NCBI RefSeq assembly: GCF_002849855.1
Contig: NZ_CP018619.1
Coordinates: 1-64,000 of the forward strand
Direction of reading: 5' to 3'
DNA: 64,000 nt
From: Vibrio azureus
GTDB taxonomy: Bacteria; Pseudomonadota; Gammaproteobacteria; Enterobacterales; Vibrionaceae
Shown here: piece by piece, positions 25,069 to 33,659 of the stretch
How the letters are laid out: each line of letters begins with the position of its first letter
How positions within the stretch are numbered: the stretch's first letter is position 1
Program-made: the position numbers and the translations under genes
The notes under the pieces: generated by a model
Seen by the model: the letters and a program-made list of their open reading frames with translations, nothing else
Databases searched by the model: none
Told to the model about the DNA's origin: nothing

Positions 25069-26527
25069 AATGGCCTCCTTGGTTTGCTGTTTGGTAACGC
25101 ACTTTCACCGCTTCCTTGGGCGCACTGAGAGTGATGGGTTTTCGAATGTGGATACTGGCAACGGTGTTCGGTGGGGTGTAAATAATGTCAAAGCTTGCCC
25201 CCATACGACCTTGGATAAAATCCGACACGGTCGAACTCAATGCTGCGCCCGATTCCGCCACCGCATTTTTTGCAGCGCTGCCCGTCAATGTGGCGGTGCT
25301 GGTTCCGCCATCAACAGATAAGGTTTTTTGCGAAATCGCGACCGCTTGAGCGGCGGCTGTGGTCGCATCCAGTAACCCCTTGGTGGTTAAATATTCCGGT
25401 GCATTAGAGATGCGCTGGCCATTAAGACAAGGGTTGCCGTTGACATCCGCAAAGAACCCTAAATCTTGTGTCTTAATGGTGGAGCCATCGAAGCCGGAAT
25501 CAATCGCCTGATCTTGCGCTTCAGGGAAAGACAAGATGGAGCCATCTTGACGAATAAAGTCTATCGACTCGACGACACCACGAACGCACGACAAGCTCCA
25601 ATCTCCTGTCACGGTGCCAGTGACGATGGCCCCTTGGATTTCTGGTAAGGTGAAGCCGTTGGCCAGTAAGTTCTGGCGGCCTACGATCATGGAAAATGGG
25701 TAAGGGTCGGTGACTTTGCCGTGATGCGGTACTCGGCCCATCAAGGCAGTCAAGCTAACGGCATTCGCTAAGATCGCCCCACGATGTAAGGTGTAAATGG
25801 GTGTACTTTTCTTTTGATTGGCATCAAAGGTACGGTCATCAAAGTTCTGGCCAAATGATTGGAGCTGTTTGACGCTGCTCTTGATGGCTTGACTGTCTGG
25901 CAATATCCACTGTCCTTTGTCATCTTGAGTGGCATCCATTGGATGTGTCCAAACCATATCACCGGCATTGGCTACGTTACCCTGTGACGTCTTTACCTGA
26001 TGTGATTGAGCGTAATGACTTGGAAAAGCGTTGCTCGTTCCAGTCGCTAACTGCTCATCACTGAGTCCTAACTCACCCCATTGCTCTTTGAGGTTTTGTT
26101 GATGATCACGTAAAGATGAGTGCCCTTCATTGAATTTATTTTCAATGGTATCGAGGGAAGCATTCAGTCTCGTCGCCAACTCGGAGAGTTGAGTTTCCAT
26201 GGCGCTGACTTTCTGTTGGCTTTGCTGTTGTTGCAACGCCATTTGTTGCTGGGTTTTTTCTAGCTCTTGAGTCAGTTGAACTTTATCTCGTTCGCTTTTT
26301 TGGTAAGCCACATTGAGTGTTCGAATGGTATCAACGGGCGTATCATTAAACGCCTGCAGGGCTTGCGCTTGAGATTCATCGGTGGTGACGGTGAGTGGGG
26401 CATTGTCGTTGGTATCATCGGATTGCACTTTGGCCTCCCCATCTCTAAAGAGGCCAACCATGACAATCACAAATACAAACGTGCCAGCAACGGCCGCCAC
26501 TTTGATCAAAGGATTGCTTTTTATCAT
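25055..26527 (-). CDS. traB: TraB/VirB10-like channel protein (PFL_4705 family, TIGR03752)
   Basis: The protein has 490 residues. One membrane anchor (VAAVAGTFVFVIVMVGLF) is followed by a glutamine-rich coiled coil (about 75-150) and a beta-rich C-terminal domain. RGAILANAVSLTALMGRVPH and NLLANGFTLPEIQGAIVTGT are typical of VirB10-like barrels that span both membranes. It lies between the TIGR03749 and lipoprotein genes, with overlaps on both sides. Confidence 0.88.
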   Translation of the reverse strand: MIKSNPLIKVAAVAGTFVFVIVMVGLFRDGEAKVQSDDTNDNAPLTVTTDESQAQALQAFNDTPVDTIRTLNVAYQKSERDKVQLTQELEKTQQQMALQQQQSQQKVSAMETQLSELATRLNASLDTIENKFNEGHSSLRDHQQNLKEQWGELGLSDEQLATGTSNAFPSHYAQSHQVKTSQGNVANAGDMVWTHPMDATQDDKGQWILPDSQAIKSSVKQLQSFGQNFDDRTFDANQKKSTPIYTLHRGAILANAVSLTALMGRVPHHGKVTDPYPFSMIVGRQNLLANGFTLPEIQGAIVTGTVTGDWSLSCVRGVVESIDFIRQDGSILSFPEAQDQAIDSGFDGSTIKTQDLGFFADVNGNPCLNGQRISNAPEYLTTKGLLDATTAAAQAVAISQKTLSVDGGTSTATLTGSAAKNAVAESGAALSSTVSDFIQGRMGASFDIIYTPPNTVASIHIRKPITLSAPKEAVKVRYQTANQGGHYALP

Positions 26528-27363
26528 CGCTTACCTCCAGGGCGAGGCACAAACTCAGGCGTCGGCATCAAATGGGTTGATAAAGGGCCTGGCGTGACGA
26601 TGAATGCCGTCACACTCGACAACTCACTGCCTGCTGGACCCAACTCGGGATGAGAGAACGCGACTTGACATCTAGAGACCAGGCATTGACCTCCCAATGT
26701 CACCAATCGTGGATCAAGTGGCTCACGCTGGTTGGCGAGGTTAGACAATTGCACCGCCGTCACTACCGAGTTTTGCCATTGCCATGCGGCGATAGGACGA
26801 GCATTGACTCGCCATTTAGCAAAGACCACGGATGACACGTCTTTTGGCAGTCCCATCGGCGAGCGCATGACACCTGGCAGGGGCTCAATGGCATGCATCG
26901 GACTGTACAAGCTTTGCATCGCGTAGCGAATGAGCAAGGCTTCAGGTGCCATTTGCAAGTTCTGTTGATGCTCTAGGGCAAGGTCTGGCGTACTCTCTAC
27001 TGGCTCAGCTTGGTTGGAAGGCAAAATGATATCGACTTTCTTCGGCATCATTGCCCCTGTCTTTGCACTGACATCCAACAGAAGCATTTCACCACTGTTG
27101 AGGCGCTTAAGGTGGACACGTGCCACATCAAAGTCCGAGTTGGCCGTCAAATAAATGCGTCCACCGAGCGAACTCACGGTTAAGGTGTGATTGAGGTGAG
27201 CGGGTATCGCGATGCTCACTGGCTCACCAATATCGAGGATGCTTTCTTGATGAGGATCCAAAACTATCGATAAAGGAATACCTTGCCATTCCATCGCACG
27301 CGGCGTTTGAGCAACGACTTGAGTGCTGACGATCATGGAGAGGATAAGGAAAAGGCGTATCAT
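26524..27363 (-). CDS. traK: TraK/VirB9-like protein (PFL_4704 family, TIGR03749)
   Basis: The protein has 279 residues with a signal peptide (MIRLFLILSMIVSTQVVAQ). A beta-rich domain (LTVSSLGGRIYLTANSDFDVARVHL...) resembles TraK secretin-like channel components. It would form the outer-membrane core with the TIGR03751 lipoprotein and TIGR03752. Overlaps of 4 bp on each side show tight coupling. Confidence 0.85.
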   Translation of the reverse strand: MIRLFLILSMIVSTQVVAQTPRAMEWQGIPLSIVLDPHQESILDIGEPVSIAIPAHLNHTLTVSSLGGRIYLTANSDFDVARVHLKRLNSGEMLLLDVSAKTGAMMPKKVDIILPSNQAEPVESTPDLALEHQQNLQMAPEALLIRYAMQSLYSPMHAIEPLPGVMRSPMGLPKDVSSVVFAKWRVNARPIAAWQWQNSVVTAVQLSNLANQREPLDPRLVTLGGQCLVSRCQVAFSHPELGPAGSELSSVTAFIVTPGPLSTHLMPTPEFVPRPGGKR

Positions 27364-28007
27364 TGAGACTCCTGTTTTTCAAATTTAAGTTCACGCGCAG
27401 GGCCAGCAAAACAATCAATGGCGAGTTGCCAAGGATTTTGGTTAGCATCGATGTCGTAACGCACAATGCGCAGTGGCCAGCGGATGAAGTTGTGTTTGAC
27501 GAGCGTGCCGTCCACGTATTCTTTGAGCTCTAGGTCGGCTTGCACGGTCCAGCTGTCGCGGCTATGCGTTTCAACGCGCCAAGTGTCAAACCCTTGTCCT
27601 GGGATCGGTGCTAAGCTTCGCTCTCGGCCAGACAGTTCGCCTTTACTGCGCTTGTTGCGCACGTCTTCTTCAAGGATTTTCTGGCAACTGGGGGTCAGAT
27701 AATTCACGTAACGATGCAGGTTCTCACCGTATTGTGTTGCACCATTGCTTGGCCATCGGTTGATGAGTCCAAAAATATTGATGGCAAAATCGTACACGTT
27801 TGGCTCGGGAACACTCCACCACGGTCGAGTTGCCCCTTCTCGCAAGTCCGGTGGGGTATGCACAGTGATATCTTGCCCCGCTCGATGCCAACCCCATAAA
27901 CTCACAGCAGCAAGCGTGCTCACGGCCACTAAGGCGACCCGTAAAGAGCGAATATGGCTGTCTCGGCCTCGTAGGGCAGAGCGGAAACGGTGTTGTTTTT
28001 CGGTCAT
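27360..28007 (-). CDS. traE: TraE/VirB8-like inner-membrane protein (PFL_4703 family, TIGR03746)
   Basis: The protein has 215 residues. A cytoplasmic basic segment and one membrane helix (VALVAVSTLAAVSLWGW) precede a periplasmic domain with VYDFAINIFGLINRWPSNGA, typical of this family. It acts as an assembly factor like VirB8. It overlaps the next gene by 4 bp. Confidence 0.85.
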   Translation of the reverse strand: MTEKQHRFRSALRGRDSHIRSLRVALVAVSTLAAVSLWGWHRAGQDITVHTPPDLREGATRPWWSVPEPNVYDFAINIFGLINRWPSNGATQYGENLHRYVNYLTPSCQKILEEDVRNKRSKGELSGRERSLAPIPGQGFDTWRVETHSRDSWTVQADLELKEYVDGTLVKHNFIRWPLRIVRYDIDANQNPWQLAIDCFAGPARELKFEKQESQ

Positions 28008-28016
28008 ATTGGCTCC

Positions 28017-28346
28017 TTAGCTACGGCGATTCGCAAAGCGCTCTGAGTGGCATTGATAACGCTGGTGATGACAAAATCGATCCCAGCGAAGGCTGGCGTA
28101 ATGTTGGCAGTGATGCGTTTTGAGTCGGCTTAGCTTATGCATCACAACGTTTGGCAAACCGAATGCACTTAATGGCCCGAGGATGAGTCCGGTTAACAGC
28201 AACATGATAGAGTCATATTGCCAAGCTAAGACCGCCCCCAGTACGGCGATGGGAGCGGTGCAAACCAGAACTAACAACCCCATTTCCCCCATTGACAGTC
28301 CTTTGTAGAAAGGGGGCATAGTGTTGAGTATTGCGGCGCTCTGCAT
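28017..28346 (-). CDS. TIGR03750-family conjugal transfer protein (TraL-like)
   Basis: The protein has 109 residues with two adjacent hydrophobic helices (LLVLVCTAPIAVLGAVLAW and IMLLLTGLILGPLSAFGLP), then a basic His/Arg-rich tail. Order and topology match TIGR03750, comparable to VirB3/TraL. It abuts the upstream gene. Confidence 0.8.
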   Translation of the reverse strand: MQSAAILNTMPPFYKGLSMGEMGLLVLVCTAPIAVLGAVLAWQYDSIMLLLTGLILGPLSAFGLPNVVMHKLSRLKTHHCQHYASLRWDRFCHHQRYQCHSERFANRRS

Positions 28347-28696
28347 TAGACGTCCCCCAAGAGATCAAGTCCGTAGTTAAGGCCCCAAATGCTCAGTAGA
28401 AGTAAGACGGCACCCAAGACTGCATCGGTTAAGAGATCCTTTTTAGTGGCTTGTTTGTCTTTGGTCTTGCTGTACAAGTCCCATAAATGCGCCATCAGGT
28501 AGAGGGCAGAGCCAGCTAAAAAGATAGAGCCGCCATAGAGAGCAATGTCGTAGGCATATTGAAAAATTAACGTCAAAAGGTTATTGCTGCCGCCCTTCGA
28601 GGGCTTTTGGTTTTCCGGTATGTTGGCCCAAACTTGACTGACTGGCAGTAGAAAAGGGGCGCTGATCAGGATGCGAGAAAATAAAGAGGGTTTCAT
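28346..28696 (-). CDS. TIGR03745-family conjugal transfer protein (pilin-like)
   Basis: The protein has 116 residues from the ATG at 28696, which overlaps the upstream stop as TAATG. A signal peptide (FSRILISAPFLLPVSQVWA) and two hydrophobic helices separated by a basic loop (KTKDKQATKKD) give the topology of conjugative pilins (TraA/VirB2). TIGR03745 is the likely family. Confidence 0.8.
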   Translation of the reverse strand: MKPSLFSRILISAPFLLPVSQVWANIPENQKPSKGGSNNLLTLIFQYAYDIALYGGSIFLAGSALYLMAHLWDLYSKTKDKQATKKDLLTDAVLGAVLLLLSIWGLNYGLDLLGDV

Positions 28697-28935
28697 TAGA
28701 GGACTCCGTAATATAAAAACCATTGAAGGACGAGGAAAATAAACACAGACCGAAACACCATTCGGCGGAACTTGTCTTTGCTGACTTTATTGTTTTTCAT
28801 GCCGCGAAATCCGCTCCAGCATGTCCAGAGCACCCAAAACATAAGCAAAGCGCTACAGAGGCCTGCGAGAAAGAGGGCAAAAGTGGACGCTGAAAAGCCG
28901 GCAGCATGCTCAAATGCTATGAGAGGATCATTCAC
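28696..28935 (-). CDS. PFL_4701-family transfer protein (TIGR03758)
   Basis: The protein has 79 residues from a GTG at 28935 that overlaps the upstream stop codon and has GAGGTG before it. A longer upstream frame only runs through the preceding gene. It has two hydrophobic helices and a basic loop (RGMKNNKVSKDKFRRM). Position and length fit TIGR03758. Confidence 0.75.
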   Translation of the reverse strand: MNDPLIAFEHAAGFSASTFALFLAGLCSALLMFWVLWTCWSGFRGMKNNKVSKDKFRRMVFRSVFIFLVLQWFLYYGVL

Positions 28936-29242
28936 TGACCACCTCTGCCGTACCGAGGTAATCACCACCCAGTGGGGTAATCGGTCTAGGGCTGGCTCGA
29001 TGTGGACGCAAATAGGCATCAATGCCAGCTTGTAAGGTTCGAATATCACTGCGGAACGCGTCATAGTTAAATTGACGAGGACTGCGATAGTCTGCTTCAC
29101 GCTCTGCTCGTGATATCAAGTAATCGAGGGTATCGAGTTGTCGAATGATGAGGTTCAGTTCCTTACGTTCACTGTCGACATCAGCGAGTAAGGGTGGGGT
29201 AAGCAAACTGAGGCTCAGCCCTAAGTAAAGTGGCCATTTCAC
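28928..29242 (-). CDS. RAQPRD-family ICE protein (TIGR01690)
   Basis: The protein has 104 residues from a GTG at 29242 with AGGAG upstream; the frame extends to 29287 but without a site. A signal peptide is followed by ISRAEREADYRSPRQFNYDAF and LQAGIDAYLRPHRASPRPI, the pattern that gives the family its name. It is the first gene of the second tra operon and lies 76 bp from the centre of the operator palindrome. Confidence 0.85.
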   Translation of the reverse strand: MKWPLYLGLSLSLLTPPLLADVDSERKELNLIIRQLDTLDYLISRAEREADYRSPRQFNYDAFRSDIRTLQAGIDAYLRPHRASPRPITPLGGDYLGTAEVVSE

Positions 29243-29282
29243 GTTGTGACTCCTGCTGCATAACAAAACAGGCTCACACGCT

Positions 29283-29336
29283 ATCAAAGCGGGATCGAAA
29301 AATACTCGTTAAAAATAATTATTTCTAACGAGTATT
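29283..29336 (-). promoter_or_regulatory. Transfer-regulon palindrome and promoter 1 (tra operon 2)
   Basis: A 36-bp palindrome (29301-29336), AATACTCGTTA and TAACGAGTATT arms around an AT centre, is perfect except for one pair. On the minus strand the -35 TTAACG lies in its downstream arm and the -10 TTTGAT (29283-29288) 18 bp further. Confidence 0.8.
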
Positions 29337-29391
29337 TTTTATAAAAAACATGCTATCCTAACGGGCCTTATCTATTATTTTCCCACTCTAA

Positions 29392-30036
29392 TCAAATGTA
29401 TTTCTTATAGCTGGCCACACATGTGCGAACGAGGATACCCGTGAGCATCACCCCCGGCAGTAGCATCCAAGAAGGTGACACTGGCCAAAGGCCCGGAAGG
29501 AACAACCAGCCATACCCCGTGGCGATCACCACAATGGGTACCGCTTTTTGTGAATAGTAATGGATGGTTTCCGTCTCACGACCAAAGAAGGCCGTGCGTC
29601 GCTGTCTTGACACCAAACCATCAACAAAACCGAGAAAACACGCCAAGGCAAACAGAGGCCAACTCATCATCAATAACGCCACTCTAGAAAACAGCGCTAA
29701 TGAGGTATACACCGCGCCTTGCCAGTAAGGCTGCAGTAAGGTCAGGCTGTGCTCGAAAGTATGATCAAGTATGGCGGCGCACGACTGACTGACGCGTAAA
29801 ATCCAATCCATCACCCGGCTTGCGAGCTCGGGTTGATCATTTTGCAGTAACATCAGTTGCTCTGTGAAAATCCATTTGGCGTGCTCCCCTGTACTGTGGT
29901 CTGAAAATGGCGCAAACCAATCACATAATACAAGCAAACCCCATATCAACGCGCAGTGGCCAACGGCCGAAAAAGGCAGAAAATACCACGGCGTTGGGGT
30001 GTCTTTTACTGGTTGTTGTGAGGGTTTGTTTGACAC
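29392..30036 (-). CDS. ICE membrane protein, PFL_4697 family (TIGR03747)
   Basis: The protein has 214 residues from a GTG with GAGGG upstream. It has four hydrophobic segments (VGHCALIWGLLVLCDW, VALLMMSWPLFALACFLGF, VPIVVIATGYGWLFLPGLW, LLPGVMLTGILV) and the conserved DGLVSRQRRTAFFGRETETIHY. The family is next to TraD in PFGI-1-type elements. It is the last gene of tra operon 1. Confidence 0.85.
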   Translation of the reverse strand: MSNKPSQQPVKDTPTPWYFLPFSAVGHCALIWGLLVLCDWFAPFSDHSTGEHAKWIFTEQLMLLQNDQPELASRVMDWILRVSQSCAAILDHTFEHSLTLLQPYWQGAVYTSLALFSRVALLMMSWPLFALACFLGFVDGLVSRQRRTAFFGRETETIHYYSQKAVPIVVIATGYGWLFLPGLWPVSPSWMLLPGVMLTGILVRTCVASYKKYI

Positions 30037-30179
30037 AAAAACGCCCTCAGTTCAGGTTTTACGATGATGGGAATTTGGGTATCGAGTAGTTCGTGTTCCA
30101 CTTCACTGTGACCGGTGCGTGGATACCCTAAAAATTCCCCAAAGGTAAAAGAATGCTCTTTTTTTGATGATGGCTTCAT
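30006..30179 (-). CDS. Short coupled gene between the TraD cassette and TIGR03747
   Basis: The protein has 57 residues (MKPSSKKEHSFTFGEFLGYP...). Its ATG overlaps the upstream stop as ATGA, and its end overlaps the following gene by 31 bp, so translational coupling is likely. There is no membrane segment. Such a short conserved-looking gene is easily missed. I do not recognise a family. Confidence 0.55.
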   Translation of the reverse strand: MKPSSKKEHSFTFGEFLGYPRTGHSEVEHELLDTQIPIIVKPELRAFLCQTNPHNNQ

Positions 30180-30673
30180 ATCGTTCCCTCTTGTTCAAAT
30201 TTGATGCTCATAGGCGGAGCTAGCTCGAGGCACTGCTCGACCCCCAATCGGTCGAGGATGGGCAATGATGCCGCGACTATTTTATCCATGTAGCCCTTGT
30301 CATATTGCATGATATAGCGCAAAGCAGACAGCACAGCATTGGGGCCATCAAATTCACTGAGATAGACCTCTAAGGCGATGGTTCGCTTTGTGCGTCCTCG
30401 CAAATGCTGTGGTACATTCGATTCAACACTTTGACTTTCTATAAATCCAATCACTTCATCAAAGGTGGGGTTTATAGGGGCAATAAAGGTGTCGCAATAG
30501 TCCGAGTATAAGCCATCAAGATCCATCAGTGCCTCTGTCACGTTCTGTTGAGACCTCGGCCTCTCTAATACCGTGAGCGTCTCTGCCACAATGCGCATTA
30601 AGCGTAACGCCGAACGTTGATATTGTTCATCTTGACTGACGTCTGAATGTGCTTTGAATGATGTTGTTGTCAT
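30176..30673 (-). CDS. Stand-alone paralogue of the TraD all-alpha domain
   Basis: The protein has 165 residues. It aligns without large gaps to about residues 306-425 of TraD, encoded directly upstream: SNVPQHLRGRTKRTIALEVYL here versus KNTPRHLQGRSARIVALEMYF in TraD, and LRYIMQYDKGYMDKIVAASLP versus LRSAIQYDKSYFDRIVASLLP. This segment is the insertion in the nucleotide-binding domain that forms the all-alpha, substrate-binding domain of VirD4-type coupling proteins. It lacks Walker motifs. It starts within traD's stop codon (4-bp overlap). It may compete for or present substrates to TraD. Confidence 0.8.
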   Translation of the reverse strand: MTTTSFKAHSDVSQDEQYQRSALRLMRIVAETLTVLERPRSQQNVTEALMDLDGLYSDYCDTFIAPINPTFDEVIGFIESQSVESNVPQHLRGRTKRTIALEVYLSEFDGPNAVLSALRYIMQYDKGYMDKIVAASLPILDRLGVEQCLELAPPMSIKFEQEGTI

Positions 30674-32808
30674 GCTGCTTCCTCTTCCTCTAAACCAAGG
30701 TAAGCTTGGTTGATGTACTGGTTGAATTGTTCGGTCTCATTAAGCCAAGTTTGTGGGTTCTTGACTGTCTTTGAGGTGTCCATCATGCCGTCAACCAGCG
30801 TCTGAATGCTTTCTGGAACATCCACATCGCCTTCCTTACCAGGTAATGGGAAGCGGAGTTTCCAAATTTTGGAGCCTTCCAGCTCAGCGTAAGCTTGGCC
30901 AATGGGTAAGTTGGTCAGATCATTATCATTGACCAATAACACCTCTTTATTTTGGAGCGTATCTTTGTTGTTTGAGCGATATCCGGCACCTGAGCCTGGT
31001 GAATCGGTCACACCCGAATCGGGTAACATGTCTTTGATGGTGACCGTCGCCATGCGAGAAGTCAGTATTTGCGCGGTCTTTTGCTCACGCACACGCAAAC
31101 AAATCAAGCTATTGAAGTTGCCCTTCGTTTGCCCCGCTTTGGCCGCAGAGCCCAAACGCGCTTCAATATCGGATTCCGTTTGTGTATAGGCCGTCACGAC
31201 AAATTTTGCTCCGCGAGCTTTGTTGAGTATTGGGATAAATTCGTCACCAATCAACTCGTTAAACTCATCTGCGTGGATCATAATATTACGTGGTTTGACT
31301 TTAGAAAAACCTGGAGCGTTACCAAATTTGTAAATTTCCCCCGCTAAAGAGCACAAATCTGCGAACATGGAATTACCAAACGCGGCCGCGACCGTGGTAT
31401 CAGAAAGTGCGTCCAAACCGACGTAGACGACGCCACCTTGCATGATGACCTCTCGCCAGTCGATGACAGGCCGCTCGTCAGCGGGCGTATGACGTGGCGA
31501 AATGATTTCTGAGGTTTTGCCGGTGCCCAGTTTTTCTAGAAGTGGCAGCAAGGAGGCGACAATTCTGTCAAAGTAGCTCTTGTCATATTGAATCGCACTG
31601 CGTAACCCTGCAAGCACGTCATCAGCACAAGGGTGCGCGCCAAAATACATTTCCAAAGCGACAATGCGAGCGCTTCGGCCTTGAAGATGACGAGGCGTAT
31701 TTTTATCTGTAACCTGGCTTTCGAGTGCGGCCACTAACTGTGCCGCTTTAGGGTGGTAGCTGGGTAATTTTTTTACGCAGTAATCTACGTACAATTCATC
31801 AATGGCCGTGACGTAACGTTGAATCGAAGCCATATCGGGCTTACGACCCAGTGCATCCAGCGCTCTGGCAATAATGTTAACAAACCGCCAAGCAAACTGC
31901 TTGAAGGCTGCACTGTTACCACCGCCTTCAAGTTGACCAGAAACGCGGGTTGCCACTTCGGTGATACGACCAAAACGCCCAACAGGAGAGTAACGACCAC
32001 TTTGATCGGGATACCCTAGGTGCATGACATAAAATTCATCAAGTCGCCCGGCCCGTAAACACTCGATGTACATACGAAGCAACATATCGGCATCACCTTT
32101 TGGATCAAACACCAAGACGACATCGCCTCGGCGAATGTCTTGACTGACCAATAGCTCGGCCAGACGAGTCTTGCCGACCCCCGTTGTACCGAGCACGAGT
32201 GTATGGCCCGCCCGAGCACTGCTTGGCAGCAAGCAATCTTGTTCTTCTGCCAAACCGACACCGTGCATCCTCGCATCACCGCCAACAGGAGGTAAAGGTT
32301 TAACAGGATTACACGACGCAAGAAAGGTATTCAACAGCCCCCAAAAAAGGCCTGCACGTTTGATGACTTGTTTGCCTGCAAAAAATGCCTCAATCCAAGT
32401 GGACTCAAATCTTGCCTCCATGCGCCGTGCAAAATGGTACAAAGGGCTTGGGGTGACGTAGCGCTCTGCCCAAATTTGACGGGTATCATAAAGGCGTTGT
32501 GCATGTCGAGGTTGAACAAGAAAACCCCTACCTATGAACAACTTGTTTTTGTACACCGGGATATCCGCAGAATCCATGGACCAGTAAGGCATTTTCAGTA
32601 GGCCTTTGCGGTATTCAAGTACGTCGAGCCCTTGTTTAAGGCGCACCACCATGCAAAACAGCAGGATCATGGATACCCCAAAGCTTAACTGAGCTGGGAT
32701 CAATAACAAATCAGGTGCCGCCATGACGACCACACTGGATAGACCAAACATGAACGCACTGAGCAGTTCATCGGCTGGGCGCAGCAGCCCCTCTACATAA
32801 CCGCTCAT
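30670..32808 (-). CDS. traD: Type IV coupling protein TraD (SXT/TOL type, TIGR03743)
   Basis: The protein has 712 residues. Two membrane segments lie near the N-terminus (ELLSAFMFGLSSVVVMA and FGVSMILLFCMVVRL). Walker A is LGTTGVGKTRLAE (about 204-215), and a Walker-B-type MIHADEFNELI lies near 511. The all-alpha domain occupies about 306-425. It brings the relaxase-DNA complex to the secretion channel and pumps DNA. Length and motifs are complete. It overlaps the small gene before it and the paralogue after it by 4 bp each. Confidence 0.93.
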   Translation of the reverse strand: MSGYVEGLLRPADELLSAFMFGLSSVVVMAAPDLLLIPAQLSFGVSMILLFCMVVRLKQGLDVLEYRKGLLKMPYWSMDSADIPVYKNKLFIGRGFLVQPRHAQRLYDTRQIWAERYVTPSPLYHFARRMEARFESTWIEAFFAGKQVIKRAGLFWGLLNTFLASCNPVKPLPPVGGDARMHGVGLAEEQDCLLPSSARAGHTLVLGTTGVGKTRLAELLVSQDIRRGDVVLVFDPKGDADMLLRMYIECLRAGRLDEFYVMHLGYPDQSGRYSPVGRFGRITEVATRVSGQLEGGGNSAAFKQFAWRFVNIIARALDALGRKPDMASIQRYVTAIDELYVDYCVKKLPSYHPKAAQLVAALESQVTDKNTPRHLQGRSARIVALEMYFGAHPCADDVLAGLRSAIQYDKSYFDRIVASLLPLLEKLGTGKTSEIISPRHTPADERPVIDWREVIMQGGVVYVGLDALSDTTVAAAFGNSMFADLCSLAGEIYKFGNAPGFSKVKPRNIMIHADEFNELIGDEFIPILNKARGAKFVVTAYTQTESDIEARLGSAAKAGQTKGNFNSLICLRVREQKTAQILTSRMATVTIKDMLPDSGVTDSPGSGAGYRSNNKDTLQNKEVLLVNDNDLTNLPIGQAYAELEGSKIWKLRFPLPGKEGDVDVPESIQTLVDGMMDTSKTVKNPQTWLNETEQFNQYINQAYLGLEEEEAA

Positions 32809-33008
32809 TCGTGATCTCTATTCTCGTTTTCAGAGGATAAAAGTGATTCGGCTCCCCATTCGCGATCCCAGGCTTTTTCCTCTTCTAATTGAGCAATCCG
32901 CTGACGAATAGCATGTTGACGTTTTGCTTTTTCACTGACGGGCTCGGGTTTATCATTACGTTTTGGCAAGCAACGCTGAGCAAACGGATTATCACTATTA
33001 ATACTCAT
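32805..33008 (-). CDS. Small charged protein upstream of traD
   Basis: The protein has 67 residues. It is hydrophilic and helical (KAKRQHAIRQRIAQLEEEKAWDREW), and probably cytoplasmic. It overlaps the previous gene by 11 bp and traD by 4 bp. Small genes are present in this position in PFGI-1-like elements; function is unknown. Confidence 0.6.
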   Translation of the reverse strand: MSINSDNPFAQRCLPKRNDKPEPVSEKAKRQHAIRQRIAQLEEEKAWDREWGAESLLSSENENRDHE

Positions 33009-33189
33009 GATGACCTCCTGATGAACGGTTGATGAGTTGGATTAACCCTTTCTCTGGCGGCTCATCATACAATTGCTGATGTTCCACTAAAGTAAGAATA
33101 AGAGGGACGAGCTTTTGATCGGCAACGACCGTTTTCGCCGTGTTTAAAGCTTGAGTAATATCAGCATCAGATAACGTGTGAACGGTCAT
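32998..33189 (-). CDS. Small protein in tra operon 1
   Basis: The protein has 63 residues and is mostly helical (LSDADITQALNTAKTVVADQ). The ATG follows AAGGAG. It overlaps the next gene. I do not recognise it. Confidence 0.55.
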   Translation of the reverse strand: MTVHTLSDADITQALNTAKTVVADQKLVPLILTLVEHQQLYDEPPEKGLIQLINRSSGGHHEY

Positions 33190-33225
33190 AGGAGTCTCCT
33201 TTTTAATACGCTGATGAGGCCATCG

Positions 33226-33627
33226 TTACTGTTTGATGTCGTGTTGCTCTAATAAAACGGGGTAGTGGTTGAGTTCAAAGGCTTTTGCAAAGTCGTGACC
33301 AGGCACGGGATAAAGGGGTAAGCCATAACGTTGAAGCCGGTGCCATCCGGCCTTGTCTCGGACATTAACGACCATGCCCATAGCATGGATGCGAACGAGA
33401 TAATCTCGCTTGGCCTCTAGCCAGCGATGCGAAAGGGGATCGTCACCAACAATAAACACCGGTGGAGAGACGACTTGGTTTAAACTGCGTCGAACTACCT
33501 TGCCAGGGGAAAGTTCTGGCGTGTGTACTGGGAGCATACCCAGCATGGGATCGGAAGCTTGGGCGGGGATAGTCACTCCCATTATAACGAGGCCGCTCAG
33601 TAGAGACTTGGTTAAGAAATGTTTCAT
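33226..33627 (-). CDS. ICE protein, PFL_4695 family (TIGR03765)
   Basis: The protein has 133 residues from the ATG at 33627 with AAGGAA upstream; the start 36 bp earlier overlaps the preceding gene but lacks a signal-peptide-compatible N-terminus. Signal peptide KSLLSGLVIMGVTIPAQA; the mature part contains PVFIVGDDPLSHRWL and the C-terminal GLPLYPVPGHDFAKAF, typical of this periplasmic family. Confidence 0.82.
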   Translation of the reverse strand: MKHFLTKSLLSGLVIMGVTIPAQASDPMLGMLPVHTPELSPGKVVRRSLNQVVSPPVFIVGDDPLSHRWLEAKRDYLVRIHAMGMVVNVRDKAGWHRLQRYGLPLYPVPGHDFAKAFELNHYPVLLEQHDIKQ

Positions 33628-33659
33628 AGTCTGTTCCTTATCAATCCTTATAAACTGGG

